DNA of 64,000 nt from contig JADEXK010000005.1 of NCBI GenBank assembly GCA_015207155.1, forward strand, positions 79,410 to 143,409. The letters are read 5' to 3'. Each line of letters opens with the position of its first letter. Within the stretch, counting starts at the first letter, position 1. The notes beneath the pieces were generated by a model. It saw nothing but the letters and a program-made list of their open reading frames with translations, made no database searches and had not been told where the DNA came from. Below, one piece after another: positions 1 to 9,050 of the stretch. This DNA comes from Nostocales cyanobacterium LEGE 11386 (GTDB lineage Bacteria; Cyanobacteriota; Cyanobacteriia; Cyanobacteriales; Nostocaceae). The translations under genes were made by a program, and so were the position numbers.

Positions 1-1182
1 AAAACCAATTAAAAGTGCTACTCCTTTGGCATTTCTTCTGTAAACGCCAGCAGCCCGATCCATTGATTTATCAAACGTATTTTCTATTTCTCGTTGTAAT
101 ATATAAATTCCTTCTTCTGTAGTTTTAGCTTTTGTTTGGGCACGCTTGGCTAACATCGCCATGTTGGTTACTACAGATTGCGGCAGCTTTTGTCTAAAAT
201 CTTGGAGTTTTTCACTAAAGTATTGAAAGGTTTTATAGGCTTCACTATTTTGGTCTTGAAATTCGTTGACAAAACCTTGGTGAACATCACTACCTATATT
301 AATTAATTGCACAACTTCGTTAATATTAGGACGTAAGCCTTTGAGAGAAATAGTCTGTTCAATATTATCAAATAAGTCTTGTCGGCAAAATCTCAGCCTT
401 TGTAATGTTTTAATAGCAAATTCATCTTCTGGTATATCTGACTGAAAGACTTCTATGTATCTATCAAGACTTTGTGCCATGCGACTCATGCTAGTTACTA
501 AGTCGGTCTTGTTATTTTGGAAATCTTCAACAATTTTTGCAAAACTTTGTTCAATAATGACTGTAAATTCTTGGTGGATTTCAACTGAAAACTTAGTTAC
601 ATGGTCATCAATATTATTTACCTGATTATGAAATTTTAATAAAATACTTTGTATTTCATGTAATTGTTCATCTTTAAAATTGATAAACCTTGATTCAGTT
701 AATTTTTGCACAAGTATTGGTATTCCCAACGTATCTAGTAAAGTGGTAGCAAAAGTTTCCCCAGGAATATAAGACGGTGCGCTGTGTTTAATTTGGTCAT
801 CGTTGATATTTCCTTTCTCATCTTGTGTATATCCAAAAATACTTTTAGTTCTTTTTTCTCCAGATAAGGAAAATCTTACTGGAAGAGATGATAAGAACCA
901 AACCAACTTGCGAGGTAAAGTCGTTAAGAATCCTTTTGCTTCTTGATTAACACTTTTTAGTAAAGGATGGTTGTATAAATCATTAACCAGGTTGATCACG
1001 CTGTCATCTTCTGATTTAGTTACATCACCTGCTATCAGTACTTCAATTGACTTTTTTAAGTGGACAGCACGCCACTGTAAAACCGTAGTAATCAATTCCT
1101 GAATCTCGGAAGCTAACAAGCTTAAAATTAAGTAAATAAAAATTAACCCAATCGTTATATCTAAGATAAAAGGTAAACTCAT
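1..1182 (-). CDS. Partial membrane-anchored protein of unknown function (N-terminal 394 codons)
   Basis: Reading the minus strand from the ATG at 1182 gives an uninterrupted frame of 394 codons that runs off the left edge, so the C-terminus is missing. It opens with a hydrophobic segment (about residues 5-27), followed by a long hydrophilic, mostly helical region rich in Gln, Glu, Lys and Asp with coiled-coil character, and the visible end (AKGVALLIGF) begins to turn hydrophobic again. This suggests a protein anchored at both ends with a large helical domain between. I recognise no catalytic motif and do not know the family. It diverges from the glycosyltransferase at 1438. Confidence 0.75.
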   Translation of the reverse strand, partial: MSLPFILDITIGLIFIYLILSLLASEIQELITTVLQWRAVHLKKSIEVLIAGDVTKSEDDSVINLVNDLYNHPLLKSVNQEAKGFLTTLPRKLVWFLSSLPVRFSLSGEKRTKSIFGYTQDEKGNINDDQIKHSAPSYIPGETFATTLLDTLGIPILVQKLTESRFINFKDEQLHEIQSILLKFHNQVNNIDDHVTKFSVEIHQEFTVIIEQSFAKIVEDFQNNKTDLVTSMSRMAQSLDRYIEVFQSDIPEDEFAIKTLQRLRFCRQDLFDNIEQTISLKGLRPNINEVVQLINIGSDVHQGFVNEFQDQNSEAYKTFQYFSEKLQDFRQKLPQSVVTNMAMLAKRAQTKAKTTEEGIYILQREIENTFDKSMDRAAGVYRRNAKGVALLIGF

Positions 1183-1437
1183 TAACAAATTCCTCAATAA
1201 GTGGTTAACACATCCTGGTTGGTCTTATTTGTATCATTTTTATCAAAGAATGATTGTTAAAAAAATTGAAAAAACTCAGGCAAATTTCTCCAAGAAATTA
1301 TCGCTGTCCAGAGAAAATTGAGCTAACCTGGGAACTTAGCAATTGTAGGAACACATGTTGTTACTGGGTGGCAGCATTAGAGATTCACTTTGGTCTCTAT
1401 GTAATCAAACCAGCAAGTAAAATGATTATCATAGAAT

Positions 1438-3057
1438 ATGCAAGAAGGAAGCTTTATTTGGGGTCATCTAGAAAAACAGCATCGCGCAGTTAGCAAATGG
1501 ATTGATCGGGTATGGCTAATAGTGCTACTTTTGGGAGCATTGTTGCTGTTTAGTATTAATCTAGGGGGATTACCACTGCAAGATTGGGATGAAGGTACCC
1601 TCGCCCAAGTTGCCCGAGAAATTTGGAGTGCCCCACCAGATTCCATGCGATGGCTTTACCCGACGTTAGGAGGTGAACCTTATCATCACAAACCTCCCCT
1701 AATGCATTGGCTAATTGCTGGGGCTTATTCCTTAGGCGGCGTGAATGAATGGACAACACGCTTACCCGGCTCAATTTTAACAGCGATATCCGTACCATTG
1801 CTGTATTGCATTGGGCGAGAACTATTTCGTCAACGTTGGGCAGCTATATATAGTGCCTTGATTTACCTGACAATGCTGCCCGTAGTGCGTCATGGAAGAT
1901 TGGCGATTTTGGACGGGGCAGTGGTAAGTTTTTTGATGGTGATGATGTTGTGCGTATTGCGATCGCGCCGTGATTTACGTTATTGCCTTGGTATTGGCAT
2001 CGGTTTTGGGTTAATTTGCCTTACTCAAGGGCTATTAGGCATATTTCTAGGTGCAGTTGTAATTGTATTTCTGTTTTGGGATACACCAAGATTGCTCACC
2101 AATTATTATCTGTGGGTAGCCATCTTAATTGGTGTTTTACCTGTAGCTGCTTGGTATAGCGCCCAACTGATCCATTATGGTCACAGTTTTATCCAGGTAG
2201 GCTTGATCAATCAATCCCTCAGCCGCATAGGGACAGTTGCTGACAGCAAGTCTGCACAACCCTGGTACTACATCCTGGAAATTCTCAAATGGACATGGCC
2301 TTGGTTAGTTTTTTTACCCCAAACTTTGCGCTTAATCTGGGAAAATCGCAACCTGAGCTGGGCTAAACTCCTACTGGTATGGAGTAGTGTTTATTTGCTA
2401 ATTATTTCCTGCATGGGCACAAAACTTCCTTGGTACATCTTCCCGATTTATCCCAGTTTAGCCTTGGCTTTTGGTGCCCAGTTAGCAGAGACAGAAAATT
2501 TGCCGATCTTCTCGTCCTATCCACGTACTTGGGTGGCTGGTTTATCGATACTGGCTGTGGTAGCTTCTGCTAGTAGCATTTACTTTAGTGGCGGTTCAGA
2601 ACCAACAACCGACTTACAGCTAATTTTTGCAGCCGTAGCTTTAACTATGACGTTAGCAGCCATCTTGGCAGAACGAGGCGACGGGCAATTCCTGAAAATT
2701 TTGTTTTGGGGAAGTTATATTTCGCTATTGCTGTTGATGAAATCTAACTACTGGGCTTGGGAATTATGGGAAGCCTATCCGGTTAAACCAGTTGCTGCCA
2801 TGATATCGCGAGCAGATCCCACTGTGAGGAAGATTTATACATCTTTTCCCTACCATCGACCCTCATTAGATTTTTATAGCGATCGCACCATTATTCCCGC
2901 TACTGTTGGTGAACTGCAATATTATTGGCACTACACTGCACAACCCTACTTCCTACTGAATGCATCTGATATCAAAAAACTCCAACTAGAATCAATGAAG
3001 TTGATTGATCAAGCTCAAGATTGGACACTGATTACAAAAGATACTAATCGGTTGTAA
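1438..3057 (+). CDS. ArnT/PMT-like glycosyltransferase (GT39/GT83 type), integral membrane
   Basis: This 539-residue protein with about a dozen hydrophobic segments resembles the ArnT/dolichyl-phosphate-mannose mannosyltransferase superfamily, which moves sugars from polyprenyl-phosphate donors to lipid or protein acceptors on the outer face of the membrane. The family signature lies in the first periplasmic loop: PLQDWDEGTLAQVAREIW (about residues 51-68) carries the catalytic Asp-Glu pair, and YHHKPPLMHWL (about 82-92) is the conserved KPP motif. The C-terminal 80 residues form a soluble periplasmic tail. The ATG at 1438 is chosen because it precedes the first membrane helix; no Shine-Dalgarno is evident. 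The gene stands alone; donor and acceptor cannot be told from sequence. Confidence 0.85.
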   Translation: MQEGSFIWGHLEKQHRAVSKWIDRVWLIVLLLGALLLFSINLGGLPLQDWDEGTLAQVAREIWSAPPDSMRWLYPTLGGEPYHHKPPLMHWLIAGAYSLGGVNEWTTRLPGSILTAISVPLLYCIGRELFRQRWAAIYSALIYLTMLPVVRHGRLAILDGAVVSFLMVMMLCVLRSRRDLRYCLGIGIGFGLICLTQGLLGIFLGAVVIVFLFWDTPRLLTNYYLWVAILIGVLPVAAWYSAQLIHYGHSFIQVGLINQSLSRIGTVADSKSAQPWYYILEILKWTWPWLVFLPQTLRLIWENRNLSWAKLLLVWSSVYLLIISCMGTKLPWYIFPIYPSLALAFGAQLAETENLPIFSSYPRTWVAGLSILAVVASASSIYFSGGSEPTTDLQLIFAAVALTMTLAAILAERGDGQFLKILFWGSYISLLLLMKSNYWAWELWEAYPVKPVAAMISRADPTVRKIYTSFPYHRPSLDFYSDRTIIPATVGELQYYWHYTAQPYFLLNASDIKKLQLESMKLIDQAQDWTLITKDTNRL

Positions 3058-3150
3058 GGAAGATGAGGGAGATGAGGAAGATGAGGGAGATGAGGAAGTA
3101 TTTTACTTTTGTTCATGACCCCTTGTCCCCTTGTCCCCTCGTCCCCTTCC
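3057..3150. repeat. Low-complexity purine and pyrimidine tracts
   Basis: Just after the glycosyltransferase stop is an 18-bp unit of the form AGATGAGGGAGATGAGGA repeated about twice (3060-3098). It is followed by a C/T-rich tract with repeated CCCCTTGT units (3118-3150). Such simple repeats are frequent between genes in Nostocales. No function is evident. Confidence 0.7.
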
Positions 3151-3155
3151 ACTCC

Positions 3156-3527
3156 CTATTCCCCTTCTTTAATTTCCTCCGTTGTGGGAAGTTGCTGGTC
3201 GTAGTTTGTGCTTTGCTCAGTTATAGTCATCATGCCTACGAAAATAGCAACCCCCACAGCCAAGCTTAATACAGGACGCTTGATCAGGATAAAATCTCGT
3301 ATAATTCTAGCTAAAGGACTGCTTTGACGGCGTAGTGCCGAACATATCATTATTTGTTTGAGCGTAAACGGATCGCGCACATAATGGCCACTGCGACAGA
3401 CTACTAGTCTTTGCTGACAATAAGGACAGCTAAACAAGCCAATGTATGTCTTGGCTTGTCTGTGCTTGGCATTTCTTTGGCAAATTGGGCAACTAACATA
3501 ATGATTATCAAAGGTGTGTATATTCAT
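3156..3527 (-). CDS. Small double zinc-ribbon protein with one transmembrane helix
   Basis: This 123-residue protein has two Cys pairs, CPIC (13-16) and CPYC (34-37), followed by Cys and His residues (VVCRSGHYV), consistent with a zinc-ribbon fold at the N-terminus. A single hydrophobic segment near residues 85-105 (VLSLAVGVAIFVGMMTI) would anchor it in the membrane with the ribbon in the cytoplasm. The start is an ATG at 3527. It converges with the upstream glycosyltransferase. I do not recognise a named family; zinc binding is inferred from the Cys spacing. Confidence 0.7.
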   Translation of the reverse strand: MNIHTFDNHYVSCPICQRNAKHRQAKTYIGLFSCPYCQQRLVVCRSGHYVRDPFTLKQIMICSALRRQSSPLARIIRDFILIKRPVLSLAVGVAIFVGMMTITEQSTNYDQQLPTTEEIKEGE

Positions 3528-4080
3528 TTACCTCGTCCGCCTAGTCCATTTATGCGCTCTATAACAATAGCTATACAATATTGAATCTTGAAGGAATGCT
3601 GAGTAGTCGGTCAATAAGTTCGTAGTCAGGACTTTAGTCCTGGGCTTGAAGGCTGAGAGCAATCACTACAAACTCCGCAAAGTTTGTTTGGCGAACTAGT
3701 AGTATTCTTACTCAGTACTTAGAAAGGCACTTAGCACTTTTTCAGGTCGCAACACGAGTATAGCTAGATTTGAGTGAGGATGGCTCCTGTTTACTTTTGG
3801 CCTATAGTGCGTCCGCTAAGTTCACAGATCCTATATTTTATCTACAGATAATAAATTTGCATTTCCTCGCATCTTAACTAGCGATTGTTGACCATTAATT
3901 ATTAATTCTCTCCTATTTAACCATTCCTATGATAAAAATTTTGAGCCAAAGAATGTTTTTTAACCAAAGCTTTGTAAAGCTATCAAGTCAAATTTACTTG
4001 TCTGGTTGATAAAGAATGGCTCACAATGTGAAATAACAGGTAAAAATTTAAATTTTTTCTTACATTTACCCCGCCTCTCC
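3528..4080. other. Intergenic region upstream of the ClC channel gene
   Basis: These 553 bases lie between divergent genes. They hold one dispersed palindromic element (3618-3673, listed separately). The rest is AT-rich and shows no convincing reading frame, tRNA or terminator. Promoters for both flanking genes must lie here, but I cannot place them. Confidence 0.5.
3618..3673 (+). repeat. Dispersed palindromic element with GTTCGTAGT ends
   Basis: It opens with GTTCGTAGT, has an internal hairpin (CAGGACTTTAGTCCTG), and closes with ACTACAAAC, a one-mismatch inverted copy of the opening. The first 25 bases recur at 47496, and the same ends bound a different core at 38036 and 57956. Non-autonomous miniature element; no open reading frame. 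Confidence 0.7.
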
Positions 4081-5952
4081 ATGACTCTCTTGCCTCCCAC
4101 CGAACTAAGGAAGGTAACGGAACAACCTACCCTTCCTACATCTTCTGCTCGTTTAACGCACCTCATTAACCGTTTTCAACTATCCCCAGAAACTGTTGTG
4201 CTATTTTTAGCCTTACTAATTGGCGGTGGTACTGGAATGGGTGTAGTCACGTTTCACTATTTGATCGAGCTGATTCATCACCTGATGCTGGCAAATTTTA
4301 TGAGTGCAATTAGTGTCTGGGGTGCTTGGACTTTAGCTTTTGTGCCCATACTGGGTGGATTAATTGTTGGATTAATGCGCTGGTATGCTCAAGATTTTGG
4401 CCCTGGCCTTTCATCTTTAATTGCTGCCTCCCAAGGAACAGAAATTAAGCAACAATTACGACCAGTGACGAAGATGCTGGCTGCTTCTGTTTCTTTGGGG
4501 AGTGGTGCTTCTTTGGGATCTGAGGGGCCAAGTGTAGAAATTGGGGCAAATTTTGGGATGCTATTGTCTGTAATCCTGAAAGTATCTCAAGAGCGACAGC
4601 GATTACTTTTAGGTGCTGGCGCTGCGGCTGGGTTAGCGGCTGGATTTAATGCTCCCATTGCGGGAGTATTTTTTGCTCTCGAAGTGGTGATGGGGGCAAC
4701 ATCTTTTGCCACTTCTGCTGTGAGTGTAGTTCTTTTAGCCGCAGTCGTAGCGGCATTAATTGCTCAAATTGGTTTGGGGGCGCAACCTGCTTTTGCTTTA
4801 CCTGTTTACCAAGTCCGCAGTCTTTTGGAATTACCGCTTTATCTGGGTTTGGGTTTAGGGGCAAGTTTAGTTTCTCTAACTTATACACAATCAGTGCGTT
4901 TGGCCAAGAGCGGCTTTGCTGGTTTAATTCCGGGGTTTGACTTTTTGGGACGCATTCCTAAACCCATTCATCCCCTAATTGGTGGCATTATCCTCGGTGC
5001 AGTAGCTTGGCGATTCCCGCAAATTTTAGGTATTGGTTATGAAACTGTGGAAGCCATGCTTCAGGATGTGGAGTTTTCTTTGCACCTATTAGTTGTCTTG
5101 TTGGTTGTCAAGCTGGTGATGACTGCCATCAGTGCTGGTAGTGGTTTTGTGGGTGGTTTATTTGCACCAGCAATGTTTTTAGGTGCTTCGTTTGGATCTG
5201 CTTATGCCAAAATTGTCACCCTTGTATTTCCGGCTGTTGGTGAACTGATGGCGGCTCCCCCAGCTTATGCAATGGTAGGTATGGCAGCAGTTTTAGCTGC
5301 GAGTGTGAGAGCGCCGTTAACAGCGATTTTGATGCTATTTGAATTAACCCGTGATTACCGGATTGTTTTACCTTTAATGGCAGCAGTGGGTTTAAGTGTG
5401 TGGCTCATAGAGCGGATTAAGCCAAACTTTAACTCTAATTCTAATCTGCAACAAATTGGTCTTGCTGAATTGAAAGATAAACAAGCAGAAATTGTGCAGC
5501 AAATCTTGGTAGAAGATGCTATGCTACCTTGCCCAAAAAAATTGCCTGCAACCTTAGGAGTGTTAGAAGCTGCTATGGAAATGACACGCGATCGCTGTCG
5601 TAGTGCTTTAGTAATTGATCAAGCAGAACAATTAATTGGTATTGTGTCTTTAGAAGATATTAACCAAGTTCTTTCTCTATGGCAAAATTATCCGAATTCC
5701 TCAACTGAAATTCAGATTAATTTATCCCATCAAACTGTCATCGATATTTGTACTACCGAAATTCTCTATGCTTGGCGGGATGAGTTGTTATCTGAAGCTT
5801 TAGACCGCATGACACTGCGAGGTTTACATCAGTTACCTGTGGTCGCACGAGATAACCATGAGCGGATTTTAGGCTTGCTAGAACGGGAGCAAATTGCCTT
5901 AACATGCAGTTTGGCAGTAACGCGCAAGGCACTTCAATACTTTAGTCATTAG
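4081..5952 (+). CDS. ClC-family chloride channel/transporter with C-terminal CBS domains
   Basis: This 623-residue protein carries the hallmarks of ClC anion channels and Cl-/H+ antiporters. GSGASLGSEGP (140-150) is the selectivity-filter and gating region with Glu148. GAAAGLAAGFNAPIAGVFFA (about 180-199) follows, and GSGFVGGLFAPAMFLGASFG (about residue 360) is the second anion-binding loop. About ten further hydrophobic segments fill residues 35-450, and two CBS-like repeats occupy about 475-615, probably sensing nucleotides or ionic strength. The frame is open back to a TTG at 4006, but the ATG at 4081 is preferred because the extra 25 residues are unlike the family. The absence of a clear proton-glutamate motif means channel versus antiporter is undecided. 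Confidence 0.92.
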   Translation: MTLLPPTELRKVTEQPTLPTSSARLTHLINRFQLSPETVVLFLALLIGGGTGMGVVTFHYLIELIHHLMLANFMSAISVWGAWTLAFVPILGGLIVGLMRWYAQDFGPGLSSLIAASQGTEIKQQLRPVTKMLAASVSLGSGASLGSEGPSVEIGANFGMLLSVILKVSQERQRLLLGAGAAAGLAAGFNAPIAGVFFALEVVMGATSFATSAVSVVLLAAVVAALIAQIGLGAQPAFALPVYQVRSLLELPLYLGLGLGASLVSLTYTQSVRLAKSGFAGLIPGFDFLGRIPKPIHPLIGGIILGAVAWRFPQILGIGYETVEAMLQDVEFSLHLLVVLLVVKLVMTAISAGSGFVGGLFAPAMFLGASFGSAYAKIVTLVFPAVGELMAAPPAYAMVGMAAVLAASVRAPLTAILMLFELTRDYRIVLPLMAAVGLSVWLIERIKPNFNSNSNLQQIGLAELKDKQAEIVQQILVEDAMLPCPKKLPATLGVLEAAMEMTRDRCRSALVIDQAEQLIGIVSLEDINQVLSLWQNYPNSSTEIQINLSHQTVIDICTTEILYAWRDELLSEALDRMTLRGLHQLPVVARDNHERILGLLEREQIALTCSLAVTRKALQYFSH

Positions 5953-5954
5953 TT

Positions 5955-6014
5955 ATTGGTCATTAGTCAGTAGTCAGTGGAAAAATCAACAACTGACAAC
6001 TGACAACTGACAAC
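5955..6014. repeat. STRR-type short tandem repeat
   Basis: After the ClC stop there is a run built on TTAGTCAGTAGTCAGT and then ACTGACA heptamers (ACAACTGACAACTGACAACT, about 5990-6014). Heptameric short tandemly repeated repetitive sequences of this kind are known from heterocystous cyanobacteria. It sits in the 3' space between two convergent genes. Confidence 0.75.
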
Positions 6015-6431
6015 TTATGAAGCTGTGGCTTCTATGACTTCAAGCTCTTCCTTCTCATCTGCATCTACTTGCCTGAGACGAATGTGCTTTTTCCCTAAGG
6101 TGATGAGAAACTCATCTCCTGGTTTAAGATTCATCTGTTTTGTATAAGCTGAACCTATCAGTAAGTTACCATTTGATTGCACACTAATTCTATAGCTAGC
6201 GCTGCGTCCACCCCGTCCATTAGCACTGGGTGTACTGTCCAATTGAATGCCTTCGGCGTCAATGAGGGCATTTAAAAATTTCATCATATTGACGCGCTCT
6301 ATACCATTTTTGGTAACGGTATAGTAGCCGCACTGCTTGGCCTTTTCTTCTTTGCTAAGGTTCTCTAGCTCTTTGACTTTTTTGAGCAGTTCTTCACCGA
6401 CTAGCGGTTCTATTTTTTTCTGTTTAGGCAT
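6015..6431 (-). CDS. cyAbrB-family transcriptional regulator
   Basis: This 138-residue protein matches the cyanobacterial AbrB-like regulators (cyAbrB, such as Sll0822 and CalA), which influence nitrogen and carbon metabolism genes and cell differentiation. An N-terminal helical part includes CGYYTVTKNGIERVN (about 34-48). The conserved GRGGRSASYRISVQSNG and IGSAYTKQMNLKPGDEFLI stretch (about 72-109) forms the swapped-hairpin DNA-binding domain, placed C-terminally as in cyAbrB rather than N-terminally as in Bacillus AbrB. An upstream in-frame TTG exists, but the ATG at 6431 is a better start. Promoter in the space shared with the Rrf2 gene. Which cyAbrB paralogue (1 or 2) is not certain; the sequence looks closer to type 2. 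Confidence 0.88.
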   Translation of the reverse strand: MPKQKKIEPLVGEELLKKVKELENLSKEEKAKQCGYYTVTKNGIERVNMMKFLNALIDAEGIQLDSTPSANGRGGRSASYRISVQSNGNLLIGSAYTKQMNLKPGDEFLITLGKKHIRLRQVDADEKEELEVIEATAS

Positions 6432-6805
6432 CAACTTAGATAGAAAATGAATGGTTGAAGTAGTTGAATCGATTTTATTTTAGCTGACATTGAGCTAATA
6501 AGAACAGAATCCTTTAGTTTTTATCTCAGCCTTGCCAAGTATATTACACTGATAGACAAAATTGTTGCACAATTATCAATATTGTCAAAACAATCTATTT
6601 TTTAGAATGCTGATAACTATATATAGTTTGTGAATCACTGCTAGACTATATTTGTTTAAGTTTCCTAAAGCTGTGCGAAAAAGTCGTCTATTTGGTCAAC
6701 TTGATAATCAAAGCAGAGGATGATAAGCAAAACTGATCCCTGAGTCATTATTTACAGGTCAGTGGTCAATAGAAAACAACTGATCAATCAACAAAGCTTG
6801 TCAGC
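6432..6805. other. Shared divergent upstream region of cyAbrB and Rrf2 genes
   Basis: These 374 bases separate two divergent regulator genes. The region is AT-rich and contains no supported gene; the part next to the Rrf2 gene (6755-6795) is made of CAGTGGTCAATAG-like simple sequence. Promoters must lie here but I cannot assign them. Confidence 0.45.
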
Positions 6806-7249
6806 ATGAAACTAACTACCAGAGGACATTACAGTGTGAAGGCGTTACTAGATTTGAGCTTACAGCCAAGTTATGGGCCTGCACCTGTAAGAGCGATCGC
6901 TAAACGCCAAGATATCCCAGCACCTTACCTAGAGAAATTGCTAATAGAAATGCGTCGTGCTGGATTAGTGAAATCAATTCGGGGTAGCATTGGCGGTTAC
7001 CAACTAGCACGAAAACCTGCACAAATTTCTATAGGACAAATTTTGGAGGCTGTTGGCGAAACTATTACTCATTTACCTCATCACACTCCCACGCCAGCAC
7101 AAACTGAAGATTGGGTAACCTTTACTCTTTGGCAGAGACTCAACCAAAAACTGAAAGAAGCTTTGTACAGTATTACTCTTGCAGATCTCTATTATGATGC
7201 TCGTAGTTGGCAAGCTTCGCTTGGGGAAGAAGCTAGCTTTGTTGTTTAG
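6806..7249 (+). CDS. Rrf2-family transcriptional regulator lacking the iron-sulfur cysteines
   Basis: The 147-residue product begins MKLTTRGHYSVKALLDL, the standard opening of the Rrf2 winged-helix family (IscR, NsrR, RirA, CymR). The recognition part (LEKLLIEMRRAGLVKSIRG, about 48-66) and wing (GGYQLARKP) follow. In Fe-S members three cysteines follow the dimerisation helix; here the corresponding stretch, THLPHHTPTPAQTED (about 88-102), contains no Cys. I therefore expect a cluster-free regulator, perhaps acting like CymR with a partner or small ligand. The His residues at 92-93 might bind metal, but that is speculation. It precedes cobD by 132 bases, on the same strand. Confidence 0.88.
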   Translation: MKLTTRGHYSVKALLDLSLQPSYGPAPVRAIAKRQDIPAPYLEKLLIEMRRAGLVKSIRGSIGGYQLARKPAQISIGQILEAVGETITHLPHHTPTPAQTEDWVTFTLWQRLNQKLKEALYSITLADLYYDARSWQASLGEEASFVV

Positions 7250-7381
7250 TTATTGATTATTAGTCATCTTTGACAAAGAATATAGAGATTTTTCTATGGA
7301 ACCTCTCTACAAGGGTTTGGCAAAAAGCAGATTTAATTTTTGCAGATGTCTATTGGTTATTAGGGGTCACAGATCAGACAA

Positions 7382-8344
7382 ATGACATTAGCAGTCGTTT
7401 TTATTGTTGCTGCACTTTTAGATTACTTGATTGGTGATCCTTGGGGTTGGCCTCATCCAGTGCAAGTTATGGGTCGGGTAATTTCTCACCTGATAAAATT
7501 TTTTGGGCAAGTTTGTCAGAGTTCTTTAACACAACGGATAGCTGGAATTACATTAGGCATGATCCTAATAATTGGTAGCGGTTGTATCGGCTGGTTAATA
7601 ATTCAAACTGCCAAATGGCTGCATCCATTATTGGGAATTATCTTAGAAAGCATTCTTTTAGCTAGTTGTTTTGCTTTGAGAAGTCTGCGCGCAGCAGCCG
7701 AAGCTGTTTTACAACCTTTAACAGGAGGAGATGTAGGGGAAGCGCGTCATATTTTAAGTAATTATGTTGGTCGAGATACACAAAACCTCTCAGAACCAGA
7801 AATTTTGCGAGCCGTATTAGAAACAGTCACAGAAAATGCTACTGATGGAGTCATGGCGCCACTTTTTTATGCAATTGTTGGTGCTTGTTTACCAGGTGTA
7901 GGCCCAACTCCTTTAGCTTTGGCATACAAAGCCAGTAGTACCCTTGATTCAATGGTGGGCTATCGAGAAGCACCCTATACTTATTTGGGGTGGTTCAGTG
8001 CTAGGTTAGAAGATTGCTTAACTTGGCTACCTTGTCGCTTAACAGTAATCACCTTGGCAATTGTATCGGGTAAACCCGTGCATGTTTGGCGAATTTGCCG
8101 ACGAGATGCAGTTACTGATCCTAGTCCCAACTCTGGCTGGAGTGAGTGTGCTTATGCTGCGATTTTGGGCGTGCAAATGGGAGGTAAAAATTGGTATCAC
8201 GGAGTAGCCAAGCTAAAACCCTTACTAGGAGATGCAATTTATCCCATCACTCCAAAATCTATTCAAAGTGCCCTGCAACTGACGCGATATTGCTTTTTAT
8301 TGTGGTTAGCGATCGCTATACTCTCAATAAGCCTAAACAGGTAG
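7382..8344 (+). CDS. cobD: Adenosylcobinamide-phosphate synthase CobD/CbiB
   Basis: This 320-residue multi-pass membrane protein joins the aminopropanol (or aminopropanol phosphate) arm to adenosylcobyric acid in cobalamin (pseudocobalamin in cyanobacteria) synthesis. The start is typical: ALLDYLIGDPWGWPHPVQVM (about 11-30). Other family blocks are GEARHILSNYVGRDT (about 119-133), a region containing ETVTENATDGVMAPLFYA (about 147-164), YKASSTLDSMVGYR (about 182-195) and PNSGWSECAYAAILGVQMGG (about 249-268). The length is as expected. No cobalamin riboswitch is recognisable upstream. Confidence 0.93.
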   Translation: MTLAVVFIVAALLDYLIGDPWGWPHPVQVMGRVISHLIKFFGQVCQSSLTQRIAGITLGMILIIGSGCIGWLIIQTAKWLHPLLGIILESILLASCFALRSLRAAAEAVLQPLTGGDVGEARHILSNYVGRDTQNLSEPEILRAVLETVTENATDGVMAPLFYAIVGACLPGVGPTPLALAYKASSTLDSMVGYREAPYTYLGWFSARLEDCLTWLPCRLTVITLAIVSGKPVHVWRICRRDAVTDPSPNSGWSECAYAAILGVQMGGKNWYHGVAKLKPLLGDAIYPITPKSIQSALQLTRYCFLLWLAIAILSISLNR

Positions 8345-8493
8345 CAGAGGTGCAGAGGTGCAGAGGAGAAAAAACTAATATATATCTAGGTCAGTCTAAA
8401 AATTAAATTACCACTACTCTGCATCCAAACAGACTATCAGATTCTTTTCTTCTCTTATCCCCTATCCCCTGTCCTCTATTCCCTATCTAAACT

Positions 8494-9030
8494 ATGTCTG
8501 CCAAAGTAGTCGAAATTCTCTCATCTGAAGATCTCCGCCGTACCTTAACTCGCCTAGCCTCTCAGATTGTAGAAAGGACGCGTGATTTATCCCAACTAGT
8601 ACTTCTCGGTATTTATACGAGAGGGGTGGTATTAGCCGAGTTGTTAGCACGCCAAATTGAAACTCTTGAAGATGTCACCGTAGCGGTGGGAGCATTAGAC
8701 ATTACATTTTATCGAGATGATCTTGACCAAATTGGCTTAAGAACTCCAGCAAAAACCAACATTCCTTTTGATCTCACAGGAAAAACAGTGGTGCTGGTAG
8801 ATGATGTGATTTTCAAAGGTCGGACGATTCGCGCTGCGTTAAATGCTGTCACCGAGTATGGTAGACCAGAAGTGATTCGTTTAGCTGTTTTAGTAGATAG
8901 AGGTCATCGAGAATTACCAATTCACCCAGATTTCATTGGCAAGCAATTGCCTACCGCCAAAGAAGAAGTAGTTAAAGTTTACTTACAAGATTGGGATGGC
9001 AGAGATGCCGTGGAATTGATGGGAGATTAA
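8494..9030 (+). CDS. pyrR: PyrR: pyrimidine operon attenuator / uracil phosphoribosyltransferase
   Basis: The 178-residue product is a type I phosphoribosyltransferase of the PyrR family. It has the N-terminal [20 protein letters not shown] region, the [18 protein letters not shown] loop, DITFYRDDL (about 69-77) and the PRPP-binding motif [20 protein letters not shown] (about 98-117). In Bacillus PyrR binds pyr mRNA in a UMP-dependent way and has weak UPRTase activity; the RNA role in cyanobacteria is less established. No pyr biosynthetic gene lies in the window, so any target would be elsewhere. Confidence 0.92.
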   Translation: MSAKVVEILSSEDLRRTLTRLASQIVERTRDLSQLVLLGIYTRGVVLAELLARQIETLEDVTVAVGALDITFYRDDLDQIGLRTPAKTNIPFDLTGKTVVLVDDVIFKGRTIRAALNAVTEYGRPEVIRLAVLVDRGHRELPIHPDFIGKQLPTAKEEVVKVYLQDWDGRDAVELMGD

Positions 9031-9050
9031 TCAGCTACTAGAGAGTAGTA

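Noticed and set aside
1254..1493. 79-codon frame MLKKLKKLRQ ahead of the glycosyltransferase
   Set aside because: It overlaps the start of the conserved gene at 1438 in a different frame and shows no domain-like pattern.
3063..3269. Plus-strand frame starting MREMRKMREMRK
   Set aside because: It is made of simple repeats and the antisense of the zinc-ribbon gene.
7250..7381. Cobalamin riboswitch ahead of cobD
   Set aside because: The 132-base spacer is too short and I see none of the conserved B12-box sequence.
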